Part shown: positions 8,511 to 16,314 of the stretch, piece by piece
Numbering within the stretch: position 1 is the first letter of the stretch
How the letters are laid out: each line of letters starts with the position of its first letter
NCBI GenBank assembly: GCA_021154985.1
Contig: JAJNQE010000143.1
Coordinates: forward strand, 1 to 28,263
From: Hydrogenophaga sp.
GTDB taxonomy: Bacteria; Pseudomonadota; Gammaproteobacteria; Burkholderiales; Burkholderiaceae_C
DNA length: 28,263 bases
Reading direction: 5' to 3'
The notes under the pieces: generated by a model
Seen by the model: only the letters and a program-made list of their open reading frames with translations
The model's database searches: none
What the model was told of the DNA's origin: nothing
Position numbers and translations under genes: made by a program

Positions 8511-9514
8511 AGCGCCAGCCCAGTCCCACGCTCATCGGTACCTTCGTGGTGGTCGGTCTGGCCTTGATCGCCACCGCCATCATTGCGCTGGCGGGCAACA
8601 GCCTCTTCACACGCAAGGAAAAAGCCGTCATGTTTTTCAGTGGTTCGGTCTATGGCCTGCAAGTGGGCGCGCCGGTGGTGTTTCGCGGCGTTCGCGTGGG
8701 CAGCGTGGAATCGGTCGCGGTGTTCTACGACCGCAAGACCGACGACTTCTCCATTCCCGTTCTGGTGGCGCTTGAGGGCGACGCGGTGAGCGGCCTGGAC
8801 GGTCGCCGCACCGAGGGCGTGGGCCTGGCGCTGCCGGCGCTGGTGCAGCGCGGCCTGAGCGCTCAGCTGTCCATGCAAAGCCTGCTGACCGGCCAGCTCT
8901 ATGTGGACCTGGACCTGCGACCCGAGCGCCCCGGCAACCTGCGCGGCACCTACCTGGACGTCACCGAAATCCCGACCACCGCCACCGCCATCCAGGCGCT
9001 GAAGAACCAGCTCGAAGGAATGGATTTCCGCAAGATCGCCGAAGACCTCTCGGCCATCGCCGCCTCGGCGCGCGCCATGGTCTCCGGCCCCGAACTCAAG
9101 CAAGCGCTGACCGACCTGGCCGAGATCACAGCCACCGTGAACCGCGTGGCCAGCCGGCTGGACCAACGCATCGATCCGCTGGCCAACGAGCTGCAGCGCT
9201 CCCTGGTGTCCACCCGCAACGCCATGGACGGCCTGGGCCAGGCCGCGGGCTCGGTCAGCAAAACGTCCGACCAGGTGGGCGAGCTGCTCGCGCCCAACGC
9301 GCCGCTGGTGCAGAACCTGCAACGCGCCGCCGACGAGGTGGGCCGCAGCGCCGCGTCGTTGCGCGAAGTCACCGCCGACGACTCCAGCCTGCGCCTGGGC
9401 GCCGACCGCGCCCTGGCTGACCTCTCGAGCGCAGCGCGCGCCCTGCGCGACCTGGCAGAAACACTGGAGCAGCAACCGGATTCGGTGCTGCGCGGTCGAA
9501 AGGTGGCTCCATGA
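8507..9514 (+). CDS. MlaD/MCE-domain lipid-binding protein
   Basis: 335 residues. An N-terminal membrane anchor (TLIGTFVVVGLALIATAIIALAG) is followed by one MCE domain (about residues 38-125: KAVMFFSGSVYGLQVGAPVVFRGVRVGSV...). A long helical segment follows with many Ala, Leu and Gln residues (from ~155 to the end). MCE proteins form a hexameric ring in the periplasm that takes lipid from or to the permease. The long alpha-helical tail is the kind that builds a needle-like tube in PqiB/LetB-type or longer MlaD-like proteins and could partly bridge the periplasm. It starts in an ATGA overlap with the ATPase gene. Confidence 0.92.
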   Translation: MKRQPSPTLIGTFVVVGLALIATAIIALAGNSLFTRKEKAVMFFSGSVYGLQVGAPVVFRGVRVGSVESVAVFYDRKTDDFSIPVLVALEGDAVSGLDGRRTEGVGLALPALVQRGLSAQLSMQSLLTGQLYVDLDLRPERPGNLRGTYLDVTEIPTTATAIQALKNQLEGMDFRKIAEDLSAIAASARAMVSGPELKQALTDLAEITATVNRVASRLDQRIDPLANELQRSLVSTRNAMDGLGQAAGSVSKTSDQVGELLAPNAPLVQNLQRAADEVGRSAASLREVTADDSSLRLGADRALADLSSAARALRDLAETLEQQPDSVLRGRKVAP

Positions 9515-10107
9515 AGCGCCGCCTCATCCTCATGGCCGCGGGCGCGGTACCCCTCCTGATGGCGGGCTGCGCGTCCACGCAGGCGCCAACACGCTGGTAC
9601 GAACTCAAGAGCGAGCCGCCCGAGGCGGTGCCCGCGCTCCAGCCAGGGGACGGCGCCGTGTGGGAATTCTCTGGCCGCCTGCCACTGCCCGGCTCGCTGG
9701 AGCGAGACACACTGGTGGTGGCCAGCGGCGAAGCCGGTGTGGAACCCTTGGCAGGCCACCGCTGGGTGGTGCCGCTGCGCGACAGCATTCCCGAGCGGCT
9801 CGCAGCCGACCTGGCGCTGCTGCGCGGCGAAGGTCTGGTGTGGCTTTCGCCCGCACCTGCCGATGTGGTGGTGGCGCGCCGCTTGCGCGTGACGATCGAC
9901 ACGCTGCTGGCCGACGAAGCGCGCCAGACGCTGCGCCTGCGGGCCCGATGGTGGTTCACCGACGCCACCGCGCTCACCGCCGCGCCGCCGACCACCGGCC
10001 TGGCTGACATCAACATCGCACTGCCCGACCGCTCGCCAGACGCCCTGGCCTCCGCCCACCGACTGGCCCTCTGGCGCCTGGCGCAGCGCATCAGCGGCGC
10101 ACGATGA
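9511..10107 (+). CDS. ABC-type transport auxiliary lipoprotein (PqiC/DUF330-like)
   Basis: 198 residues with a lipoprotein signal: MKRRLILMAAGAVPLLMAGC, with the lipobox MAGC and Cys20 as the acylation site. The mature part starts ASTQAPTRWYELKSEPPE, which is the usual beginning of the ABC_trans_aux (PqiC/YmbA) family, and later reads VEPLAGHRWVVPLRDSIPERLAADL. These lipoproteins sit in the outer membrane (periplasmic face) and are thought to receive the MCE tube. It is the last gene of the MlaE-MlaF-MlaD operon, overlapping the MlaD stop by four bases, and completes an inner-to-outer membrane route. Confidence 0.88.
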   Translation: MKRRLILMAAGAVPLLMAGCASTQAPTRWYELKSEPPEAVPALQPGDGAVWEFSGRLPLPGSLERDTLVVASGEAGVEPLAGHRWVVPLRDSIPERLAADLALLRGEGLVWLSPAPADVVVARRLRVTIDTLLADEARQTLRLRARWWFTDATALTAAPPTTGLADINIALPDRSPDALASAHRLALWRLAQRISGAR

Positions 10108-10243
10108 GCCCGCGCGTGCCATGGCCGCCGCTGTCGGCGGGATCTGACACCAGCGCATTACCCCCGCCGACACACGCCCGGCCCCAGCGCGGGCACACTC
10201 GCGCCAGCGCCGCAGCCCCGCCACTCCATCTTCAGTAGCACCC

Positions 10244-11653
10244 ATGCACAAGACCCGCTCACCCCAAACACCCGGCCTGCGCCGGCTGTGCAGCCTGGCC
10301 ATGGCAAGCCTGCTGCTCGCGCTGGCGGGATGCTCCAGCCTGCCGCCCAGAACCGCCGAAGTGCCCCCGGAGCAGGCGGGCTCGGTCACTGTGAGCGGCG
10401 CACGGGGCCCCGTGTCGCCCACAGCCGAACGCAAGGCGCTGCAAGGGCTGGTGAACGAGGGCAACCGAGACCTGGCGATCCACCACCTGAAGACGCTCAC
10501 CGCCACCGGCGACGCCGACCTCCACCAGGGCAACCGCACGCGCCTGCTGGTCGACGGTCCGGCCACTTTCGCAGCCATGAAGACGGCGATTGCGCAGGCG
10601 CGGGGACGCGTGCTGCTGCAAAGTTACATCGTGGAAGACCAAGGCGTGGCGGCCGAGGTGGCCGAGCTGCTGCTGGCGCGCGCGGCGCAGGGCGTGAAGG
10701 TGGCCATGATCTACGACGCGGTGGGCTCCATCACCACGCCCGACGCGTTCTTCAAGCGCCTCACCGACGGCGGCGTGGCGGTCTGCGCCTTCAACCCGAT
10801 CAACCCGACCCAACGCCCGGGCTACTGGGGCCTGACGCACCGCGACCACCGCAAGCTGCTGGTGGTGGACAACGACGTGGCCTACACCGGCGGCATCAAC
10901 ATCAGCCGGGTCTACGGCTCCAGTTCGTTCGGTCGGCGTGGCCAAGAAGGCGCGCTCGACGATGGCTGGCGCGACACCCAGATCGAGCTGCGCGGCCCCG
11001 TGGTGCCGGTGATCGGCGAGGTGTTCGAGACCACCTGGCGCGAACAGGGATGCAAAGGCGAGCTGGGTCAACCCGCACCACAAAAGGCAGCGGCCGAGCC
11101 CGGCAAGCGCGTGGTGAAAGTGATTGCCAGCGACCCGCGCGACCCGGAGAACCGCATCTACAGCGCGCTGCTGGCGGCGGTGGACGCGGCGCAGGTGAAC
11201 GTGCGCTTCACCATGGCGTATTTCGCGCCCGGCACCGACTTTGTGACAGCGCTGCGCAAGGCGGCCGAACGCGGTGTGGCGGTGGAGATGGTGCTGCCCG
11301 GGCGCAGCGATTCCAGCCTGGCGTTTCACGCCGGGCGCTCCTACTACGACGACCTGCTGAGCTCGGGTGTGCGCATCTACCAGATGGAGCACGCGCTGAT
11401 GCACGCCAAGACCGCCGTGATCGACGGCGTCTTCTCCACCGTGGGATCGAGCAACCTGGACTGGTTGAGTTTTGTGGCCAACAGCGAGCTCAACGTGATC
11501 GTGCTGGGCGACGACTTCGGCGCCGAGATGAACCGGCTTTTTGAGCGGGACCGCGACGCCTCGCAGCCCGTCACGCTCGAGGAATGGCGTCAGCGCGGAC
11601 TGAGCGACCGCGCCATGGAAACCTTGAGCCGGATGCTGGAACGCTTCCTCTGA
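10244..11653 (+). CDS. Phospholipase D-family lipoprotein (cardiolipin synthase-like)
   Basis: 469 residues with a lipoprotein signal ending LLLALAGC (Cys30). Two phospholipase-D HKD motifs are intact: HRKLLVVD (His202, Lys204, Asp209), followed by YTGGINIS, and HAKTAVID (His387, Lys389, Asp394), followed by STVGSSNLD. Both halves form one active site that transfers phosphatidyl groups, as in bacterial cardiolipin synthases, or hydrolyses phospholipid. The lipid anchor places it in the periplasm, unlike the classical membrane-spanning ClsA. It is in the same direction as the MCE operon, 136 bp downstream, with no obvious terminator between them. Synthase versus lipase activity cannot be decided from sequence. 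Confidence 0.88.
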   Translation: MHKTRSPQTPGLRRLCSLAMASLLLALAGCSSLPPRTAEVPPEQAGSVTVSGARGPVSPTAERKALQGLVNEGNRDLAIHHLKTLTATGDADLHQGNRTRLLVDGPATFAAMKTAIAQARGRVLLQSYIVEDQGVAAEVAELLLARAAQGVKVAMIYDAVGSITTPDAFFKRLTDGGVAVCAFNPINPTQRPGYWGLTHRDHRKLLVVDNDVAYTGGINISRVYGSSSFGRRGQEGALDDGWRDTQIELRGPVVPVIGEVFETTWREQGCKGELGQPAPQKAAAEPGKRVVKVIASDPRDPENRIYSALLAAVDAAQVNVRFTMAYFAPGTDFVTALRKAAERGVAVEMVLPGRSDSSLAFHAGRSYYDDLLSSGVRIYQMEHALMHAKTAVIDGVFSTVGSSNLDWLSFVANSELNVIVLGDDFGAEMNRLFERDRDASQPVTLEEWRQRGLSDRAMETLSRMLERFL

Positions 11654-11669
11654 TGCGCTGCGGCCAGGC

Positions 11670-12302
11670 TCACTGGATCAGGCCGTTCTTGAGCGCGTAG
11701 TAGGTGAGGTCGCTGTTGCTGCCGAGCTTGAGTTTTTCCAGCACGCGCGAGCGGTAGGTGCTCACGGTCTTCACGCTCAGAAACATCTGCTCGGCCATGT
11801 GGCCAATGGTCTCGCCCTGGGCCAAGCGCAGGAACACCTGCAGTTCGCGTTCGGACAACAGCTCATGGGGCGGCTGCTCGCTGGCACCGGCTGCGCCGTC
11901 GGCCAGCAGTTCGGCCACGGCCTGACTCACATAGCGCCGGCCACGCGCCACCGTGCGGATGGCGTTGACGATGTCCTCGGGCGCGCATTCCTTGTTGAGG
12001 TAACCGCTGGCGCCGTAGCGCAGCAGGGTGGTGGCGTACTGCGCTTCGGGGAAACCGCTCAGGATGAGCACCGCGAGGTCGGGAAAACGCGCCTTGATGG
12101 CCTGCAGCGCGTCCACGCCACCGTGCTCGGGCATGGAGATGTCCATCAGCAACACATCCACCTCGCCGCCGCGCACGAGCTCGAGCGCCTCGCGGCCGTT
12201 GTTGGCTTCGCCGGTCACGCGCAGGTCCACGTGCTCCGAGAGAAATTGACGCAGACCAGCCCGCACGATGGCGTGGTCGTCCACGATTCCGATTCTGATC
12301 AT
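11670..12302 (-). CDS. NarL/FixJ-type response regulator
   Basis: 210 residues. The receiver domain (~1-120) has the acidic pair Asp8-Asp9, phospho-acceptor Asp54 (LLMDISMPEHGG), Ser in VLILSGF and the conserved Lys in YLNKECAP. A LuxR-type helix-turn-helix (~147-207: LLSERELQVFLRLAQGETIGHMAEQMFLSVKTVSTYRSRVLEKLKL) follows. It is a DNA-binding transcription factor switched by phosphorylation. No kinase is directly adjacent. A HisKA_3-type kinase of the right class lies at 14277-15653, with stress genes in between. CCTACA motifs in its upstream region are candidate binding sites. Confidence 0.92.
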   Translation of the reverse strand: MIRIGIVDDHAIVRAGLRQFLSEHVDLRVTGEANNGREALELVRGGEVDVLLMDISMPEHGGVDALQAIKARFPDLAVLILSGFPEAQYATTLLRYGASGYLNKECAPEDIVNAIRTVARGRRYVSQAVAELLADGAAGASEQPPHELLSERELQVFLRLAQGETIGHMAEQMFLSVKTVSTYRSRVLEKLKLGSNSDLTYYALKNGLIQ

Positions 12303-12374
12303 GAGGGCCTCGGTTGCCGGGTTGGAGAGGCAAGCAATCTAACAGGCCCCGCCGCCGGGCGGCGTCAGACAACG

Positions 12375-12462
12375 CCTACACAGCCTGCACCCGGACCATC
12401 GGCGTTGTCCTACACGGCGACGGCGCTCCGCCCGACATCGCCGACACCCCTCGAAACCTACA
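12375..12462. promoter_or_regulatory. Three CCTACA motifs between the response regulator and csbD
   Basis: The 252-bp divergent intergenic region 12303-12554 holds CCTACA at 12375-12380, 12409-12414 and 12457-12462, all in the same orientation. The same hexamer recurs as an inverted pair at 13715-13734 upstream of the receiver/kinase genes. NarL-type regulators recognise short TAC-containing heptamers, so these may be sites for the flanking response regulator. This is inference from repetition only. Confidence 0.35.
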
Positions 12463-12554
12463 GTGAAGGCACGGCTTGACGCTGACCTTCAGCACCGGGT
12501 CGAGGACGGTGATCCCACCGCTCCAACACTTAGCAACCTCAACAGGAGAAGCAC

Positions 12555-12800
12555 ATGAACTGGGACCGAATCGAAGGCAACTGGAAACAACTCAAGGGCC
12601 GCGTGACCGAGCAGTGGGGCAAGCTCACCGACGACGATTTTGACGTGGTCGCCGGCCGCCGTGAACAGCTCGCCGGCAAGATCCAGGAACGCTACGGCGT
12701 GGCCAAGGACGAGGCCGAGCGCCAGGTTGCTGCCTGGGAACGCCACGCCGGCGACGACTGGTTCGGCGGCGCCAAGAAGCGCCCGACCGACAAGGTTTGA
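12555..12800 (+). CDS. CsbD family stress protein
   Basis: An 81-residue hydrophilic protein beginning MNWDRIEGNWKQLKGRVTEQWGKLTDDD, the hallmark of the CsbD family (also YjbJ in E. coli). The repeated pattern (KIQERYGVAKDEAERQVAAWERHAGDDW) is a four-helix bundle type, with a Trp-rich ending. CsbD proteins are abundant general-stress proteins whose biochemical role is unknown. A good ribosome site (GGAG) lies about six bases before the ATG. It is followed in the same direction by two BON lipoproteins, a common stress-gene grouping in Burkholderiales. Confidence 0.9.
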   Translation: MNWDRIEGNWKQLKGRVTEQWGKLTDDDFDVVAGRREQLAGKIQERYGVAKDEAERQVAAWERHAGDDWFGGAKKRPTDKV

Positions 12801-12905
12801 AGCGCAACGACCACCACGCCAAAACCTGAACACCCCTGAATCTGGAATCCGTGCGCCGGCAACGGCCGGCGCTCGGTTCTCAACCCCTCATCAAAGGACA
12901 TCATC

Positions 12906-13349
12906 ATGAAAACCACCCACCGCTACACCGCCCTGTTCGCCGCCGCAGCCGCCACCGTGCTGATCGCCGCCTGCGGCGAAAAAGTGGACAACACCACCGT
13001 GGGCCAGCAGATCGACAACGCATCAGCCACGGTGCAATCCGCTGCCACCGAAATGAAGAACGATGCCCAGGTGGCCGCCAACGACATGCAGGCCGCCGGC
13101 TCGCAAGCCGCCGACAACGTCGCCCAGAGCGCCACCGACATGGCCATCACCACCAAGGTGAACGCCGCGCTGGCCGCCGACGACCAGCTCAGCGCGCTGA
13201 AGATCGACGTGGACACCGAGGCCGGCAATGTCGAGCTGACCGGCACCGCACCCGACGAAGCGTCGCGCGCCCGTGCCACCACCCTGGCCGCAGCCGTTGA
13301 TGGCGTGGTGACGGTCGAGAACCGCCTGACCGTGGTGAAGAACAGCTAA
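12906..13349 (+). CDS. BON domain lipoprotein (OsmY-like), with long linker
   Basis: 147 residues. The signal peptide has the lipobox IAAC (Cys23). An Ala/Asp/Gln-rich helical linker (~30-75: VQSAATEMKNDAQVAANDMQ...) precedes one BON domain (~78-147: AITTKVNAALAADDQLSALKIDVDTEAGNVELTGTAPDEASRARATTLAAAVDGVVTVENRLTV). BON domains bind membranes or phospholipid surfaces, and proteins such as OsmY and DolP act in the periplasm under osmotic and envelope stress. It lies between csbD and a second, shorter BON gene, 33 bp upstream of the latter, so the two are probably co-transcribed. Confidence 0.88.
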   Translation: MKTTHRYTALFAAAAATVLIAACGEKVDNTTVGQQIDNASATVQSAATEMKNDAQVAANDMQAAGSQAADNVAQSATDMAITTKVNAALAADDQLSALKIDVDTEAGNVELTGTAPDEASRARATTLAAAVDGVVTVENRLTVVKNS

Positions 13350-13382
13350 GCCCGACCCCGAAAACACCTGGAGGACAACACC

Positions 13383-13694
13383 ATGAAACTCGCACACGCC
13401 GTGCTGGCGGCCGCTGCCGCCGTCTCTCTCGTCCAACTCACCGGCTGCGCCGTCGCCCGCGACCAGCAGACCGTGGGCTCCTACATCGATGACGCCACCA
13501 TCACCACCCGCGTGAAGGCGCGCATGGCCGAGGACAAGTCGGTGAGCGCCACCTCCATCAGCGTGGAGACGCTCAAGGGCACGGTGCAGCTGTCGGGCTT
13601 CGCGAAGTCTGCCGATGAGCGCGCCACGGCCGAGCGCCTGGCCCGATCCACACCAGGCGTGCAGTCCGTTCGCAACGACATCGTGGTGCGGTAA
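13383..13694 (+). CDS. BON domain lipoprotein, short
   Basis: 103 residues with a lipoprotein signal ending QLTGC (Cys22). After a short linker comes one BON domain (DDATITTRVKARMAEDKSVSATSISVETLKGTVQLSGFAKSADERATAERLARSTPGVQSVRNDIVVR). A GGAG ribosome site sits just upstream. It resembles the preceding gene in the BON half only and lacks the long helical linker, so they may be an old duplication. The expected role is periplasmic envelope-stress protection. Confidence 0.88.
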   Translation: MKLAHAVLAAAAAVSLVQLTGCAVARDQQTVGSYIDDATITTRVKARMAEDKSVSATSISVETLKGTVQLSGFAKSADERATAERLARSTPGVQSVRNDIVVR

Positions 13695-13714
13695 CGTGCC
13701 ACCCGCCCGGCGCA

Positions 13715-13734
13715 CTGTAGGACTCCGCCTACAG
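13715..13734. promoter_or_regulatory. Inverted repeat CTGTAGG-N6-CCTACAG
   Basis: CTGTAGGACTCCGCCTACAG is a perfect 7-bp inverted repeat with a 6-bp centre, located between the second BON gene and the receiver gene at 13824. It contains the same CCTACA hexamer seen three times upstream of csbD. It could be a dimeric binding site for the NarL-type regulator. It has no T-run, so it is not a good terminator, and its spacing does not fit LexA. Confidence 0.4.
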
Positions 13735-13823
13735 ACGCGTCGGCCCTTTTCCGCGAAGCTTTGAGGGGCGCAGGACGCAGCAATGTGTCAGCGCCCCGGC
13801 TTCTTTTCACCCCCACCAACACC

Positions 13824-14228
13824 ATGCCAGCGCTGAAAACCTTCATCGTCGAGGACAACAAGGTCATCTACGAGAACCTGGTGTCCACGCTGCACGAGCT
13901 CACCGCGGTCGAAGTGGTGGGCCACGCGGTGGATGAACACAGCGCCGTGCGCTGGTTGCGCGGCGAAGGCGCCTCGCTCGATTTGCTGATCGTCGATATA
14001 TTCCTGGTGTCGGGTTCGGGGCTGGGTGTGCTCAAAGCCGCCCAAGACGCCCACCTGTCCGCCAGAACCGTGGTGCTCACCAACTACGCGACCGCCGACA
14101 TCCGCAAACGTTGCGCCGTTCTCGGGGCCGACCGGGTGTTCGACAAGTCGTGTGAACTCGACGACCTCATCAGCTACTGCGCCCGGGTGTCGGATGGCTC
14201 GGCCACACAGCCGGGCGAGTTGCGCTAG
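13824..14228 (+). CDS. Receiver-only response regulator
   Basis: 134 residues forming a lone receiver domain: acidic Glu10-Asp11 (IVEDNK), phospho-acceptor Asp58 (LLIVDIFL), Thr86 (VVLTNYAT) and Lys108 (VFDKS). All key residues are present, so it should be phosphorylatable. The 25 residues after the domain are polar, with no DNA-binding or enzymatic output. Such proteins act by protein-protein contact or as phosphate sinks. The histidine kinase starts 48 bp downstream and is the probable partner. The ATG at 13824 aligns with the start of the receiver fold; the frame is open further upstream without a sensible sequence. Confidence 0.88.
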   Translation: MPALKTFIVEDNKVIYENLVSTLHELTAVEVVGHAVDEHSAVRWLRGEGASLDLLIVDIFLVSGSGLGVLKAAQDAHLSARTVVLTNYATADIRKRCAVLGADRVFDKSCELDDLISYCARVSDGSATQPGELR

Positions 14229-14276
14229 TTTTCACAACAACGAGGCTTGCGCCGCGCGCAGCCACCGGGAGCCGGG

Positions 14277-15653
14277 ATGATCAAGTCGTCGATCGAGCGC
14301 GTGGCGCGCACGCGGTACGTGATGCCGGTGGTGCTCGCCCTGGCGGTGGTGGCGGTGGTGGTCATCGAGGGCGCTTACCAACACTCGCGCGCCACGCTGG
14401 CGCAAGGCATCGCACTGACCGACGCGCGCCTGCAGGCCGGGCGCGTGCTGCAAAGCCTCACCGACGCCGAACTGGCGGCGCGCGCTTTCCTCATCAACGG
14501 CCAACAAGCCGACCGGGAGGACTACCGCGAATCCATCAGCGAACTGGCCGAGGCGCAGAGCGGCGCGTTCCAGCTGATCGCCGATGTGGACCCGCTGCGC
14601 ACCGTGTCGGTGGAGGGCGTGCGCTTGCTGATCCAGGCGCGCGTGAGCGCCATGGAGGCGTGGATGGACTCGGCCGAACGCGGCCGGCGCACCGACGCCC
14701 GGCTCATGGCCAGCAGCGACCGCGGTCGCGCCAGTTACGCCGAACTGCGCGGCGAATTCGACAAGGTGCTGGGACGCGCGGCCTCGCTGCAGGAGCGCGC
14801 CCGGGGTTCGCTGCTCGACGCCATCCAGATCAACCGCGTGGCCTTGCACCTGCTGGTGCTCATGTCGGTGCTGGGTCTGGTGCTGTTCACGCGCCAACTG
14901 CGCTACAGCGACGAACAAAAAGCGCGCGAGAGCGAGTACCTCGCTTCGCAGGTGGCGCTGCGCACGGCCGAGCTGCGCGAGCTCGCCGGCCACCTGGTGA
15001 CCACGCGCGAAGACGAGCGCGGGCGCATGGCGCGCGAGCTGCACGACGAACTCGGCGGCCTGTTCACCGCCATGAAGCTCGAACTCGCGCGCCTGCGCCG
15101 GGTGAGCGACATGCCGGCCGCCGCGCTGGAGCGCATGGTCGGTATCGAGCAGCGCCTCAACGAAGGCATCGCGGTCAAGCGCCGCATCATCGAACACCTG
15201 CGCCCCTCGTCGCTCGACCAGCTGGGTCTGGTGGCGGCGCTGGAGGGCTTGTGCGAGGACGCAGCGAACAACCTCGGGGTGCCCGTCACCACCGACCTGG
15301 AGCCTGTCAGCCTGGACAAGGAGTGTGAACTCACCGTGTTCCGCCTCGTGCAGGAGTCGCTGACCAACATCAGCAAGTACGCGAAGGCCAGGCGCGTGTG
15401 GGTGAGCCTTGAGGCCGACGGCGACTGGGTGCGGGTGGGCGTGCGCGACGACGGCTGCGGTTTCCACACCCATGCGGTACCCGCACGCCACCACGGCCTG
15501 GTGGGCATGCGCGTGCGCGTGGAGTCGCACGCCGGGCGGCTGGACATCGTCAGCAGCCCCGGTCAGGGCACGCGCATCCGGGCCGAGCTGCCTTGCAAGG
15601 CCCAGACCGAAGACGAGGCGTGCGACATCGGAGAGCCGACCGTGCAAGGGTAA
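14277..15653 (+). CDS. Sensor histidine kinase, CHASE3-like sensor plus HisKA_3/HATPase
   Basis: 458 residues. A membrane helix (~9-30: VMPVVLALAVVAVVVIEGAY) is followed by a ~150-residue helical periplasmic region resembling CHASE3 (LTDAELAARAFLINGQQADREDYRESI). A second membrane helix (~195-212) and a coiled stretch follow. Then comes a HisKA_3 dimerisation domain with RMARELHDELGGLFTAMKLEL (phospho-acceptor His256) and a HATPase_c domain (RLVQESLTNISKYAKA, GVRDDGCGF, HHGLVGMRVRVE, GQGTRIRAELP). This class pairs with NarL/FixJ regulators. Its neighbours are a receiver-only protein just upstream and, 2 kb away, a NarL-type regulator. The ATG at 14277 has a GGGAG site upstream. The signal sensed is unknown. 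Confidence 0.92.
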   Translation: MIKSSIERVARTRYVMPVVLALAVVAVVVIEGAYQHSRATLAQGIALTDARLQAGRVLQSLTDAELAARAFLINGQQADREDYRESISELAEAQSGAFQLIADVDPLRTVSVEGVRLLIQARVSAMEAWMDSAERGRRTDARLMASSDRGRASYAELRGEFDKVLGRAASLQERARGSLLDAIQINRVALHLLVLMSVLGLVLFTRQLRYSDEQKARESEYLASQVALRTAELRELAGHLVTTREDERGRMARELHDELGGLFTAMKLELARLRRVSDMPAAALERMVGIEQRLNEGIAVKRRIIEHLRPSSLDQLGLVAALEGLCEDAANNLGVPVTTDLEPVSLDKECELTVFRLVQESLTNISKYAKARRVWVSLEADGDWVRVGVRDDGCGFHTHAVPARHHGLVGMRVRVESHAGRLDIVSSPGQGTRIRAELPCKAQTEDEACDIGEPTVQG

Positions 15654-15666
15654 GCTCGCGGCAACC

Positions 15667-16314
15667 ATGTCCTCCTCTGCCATCGCCGTCATCGACTTCG
15701 AAACCACCGGCATCTCACCATCGCTGGGCGATCGCGCCACCGAGGTGGCGATCGTCATCACCGAACAGGGTCGGGTGGTGGACCGGTTTCAGAGCCTCAT
15801 GAATGCGGGCGTGCACATCCCCGCGTTCATCACCCAGCTCACCGGCATCACCAACCACATGGTGGCCTGCGCGCCAGCGGCCGACACCGTGATGGGCGAT
15901 GCCGCGCGTTTCGTGGGCACCATGCCCATGGTCGCGCACAACGCCTCGTTCGATCGCCGCTTCTGGATGGCCGAACTTGCGCTTGCCGGCTTGCAGGCAC
16001 CGCAGGCGTTTGCCTGCACGGTCTTGCTCTCGCGCCGGCTCTACCCGCAGGCGCCCAGCCACAAGCTGGGTGTGCTGGTGGATCTCTTTTCATTGCCGCG
16101 CACGGGTCAGGCGCACCGGGCCTTGGCGGATGCCGAAATGGCCGCCGGGCTGCTCGGCCGCATCCAGCACGATCTGCGCACGCAGCACGGCGTGGCGCGA
16201 CCCGACCACAGCGTGTTGATGGATCTGCAGCGCTGCAGCCGCCAGCAGTTGCCGCGCTTCTTCAACGCACGGCGCACCGCTGTACCCGAAGCACTCAGTT
16301 CAAGCGCATCTTGA
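15667..16314 (+). CDS. DnaQ-like DEDDh 3'-5' exonuclease
   Basis: 215 residues containing the three exonuclease motifs: DFETTG (ExoI), HNASFDRRF (ExoII) and AHRALADAEM (ExoIII with the DEDDh histidine). The stretch ITQLTGITNHMV is typical of the DnaQ/PolC epsilon-type family. It would remove nucleotides from 3' ends of DNA or RNA using two metal ions. It lacks the clear clamp/polymerase-binding tail of the replicative epsilon subunit, so it is more likely a stand-alone repair nuclease. It starts 13 bp after the kinase gene and its last 20 bases overlap the convergent outer-membrane gene. Confidence 0.85.
   Translation: MSSSAIAVIDFETTGISPSLGDRATEVAIVITEQGRVVDRFQSLMNAGVHIPAFITQLTGITNHMVACAPAADTVMGDAARFVGTMPMVAHNASFDRRFWMAELALAGLQAPQAFACTVLLSRRLYPQAPSHKLGVLVDLFSLPRTGQAHRALADAEMAAGLLGRIQHDLRTQHGVARPDHSVLMDLQRCSRQQLPRFFNARRTAVPEALSSSAS

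Noticed and set aside
13715..13734. LexA (SOS) box
   Set aside because: CTGT and ACAG are separated by 12 bases, not the 8 of a LexA site; the repeat is better described as paired CCTACA motifs.
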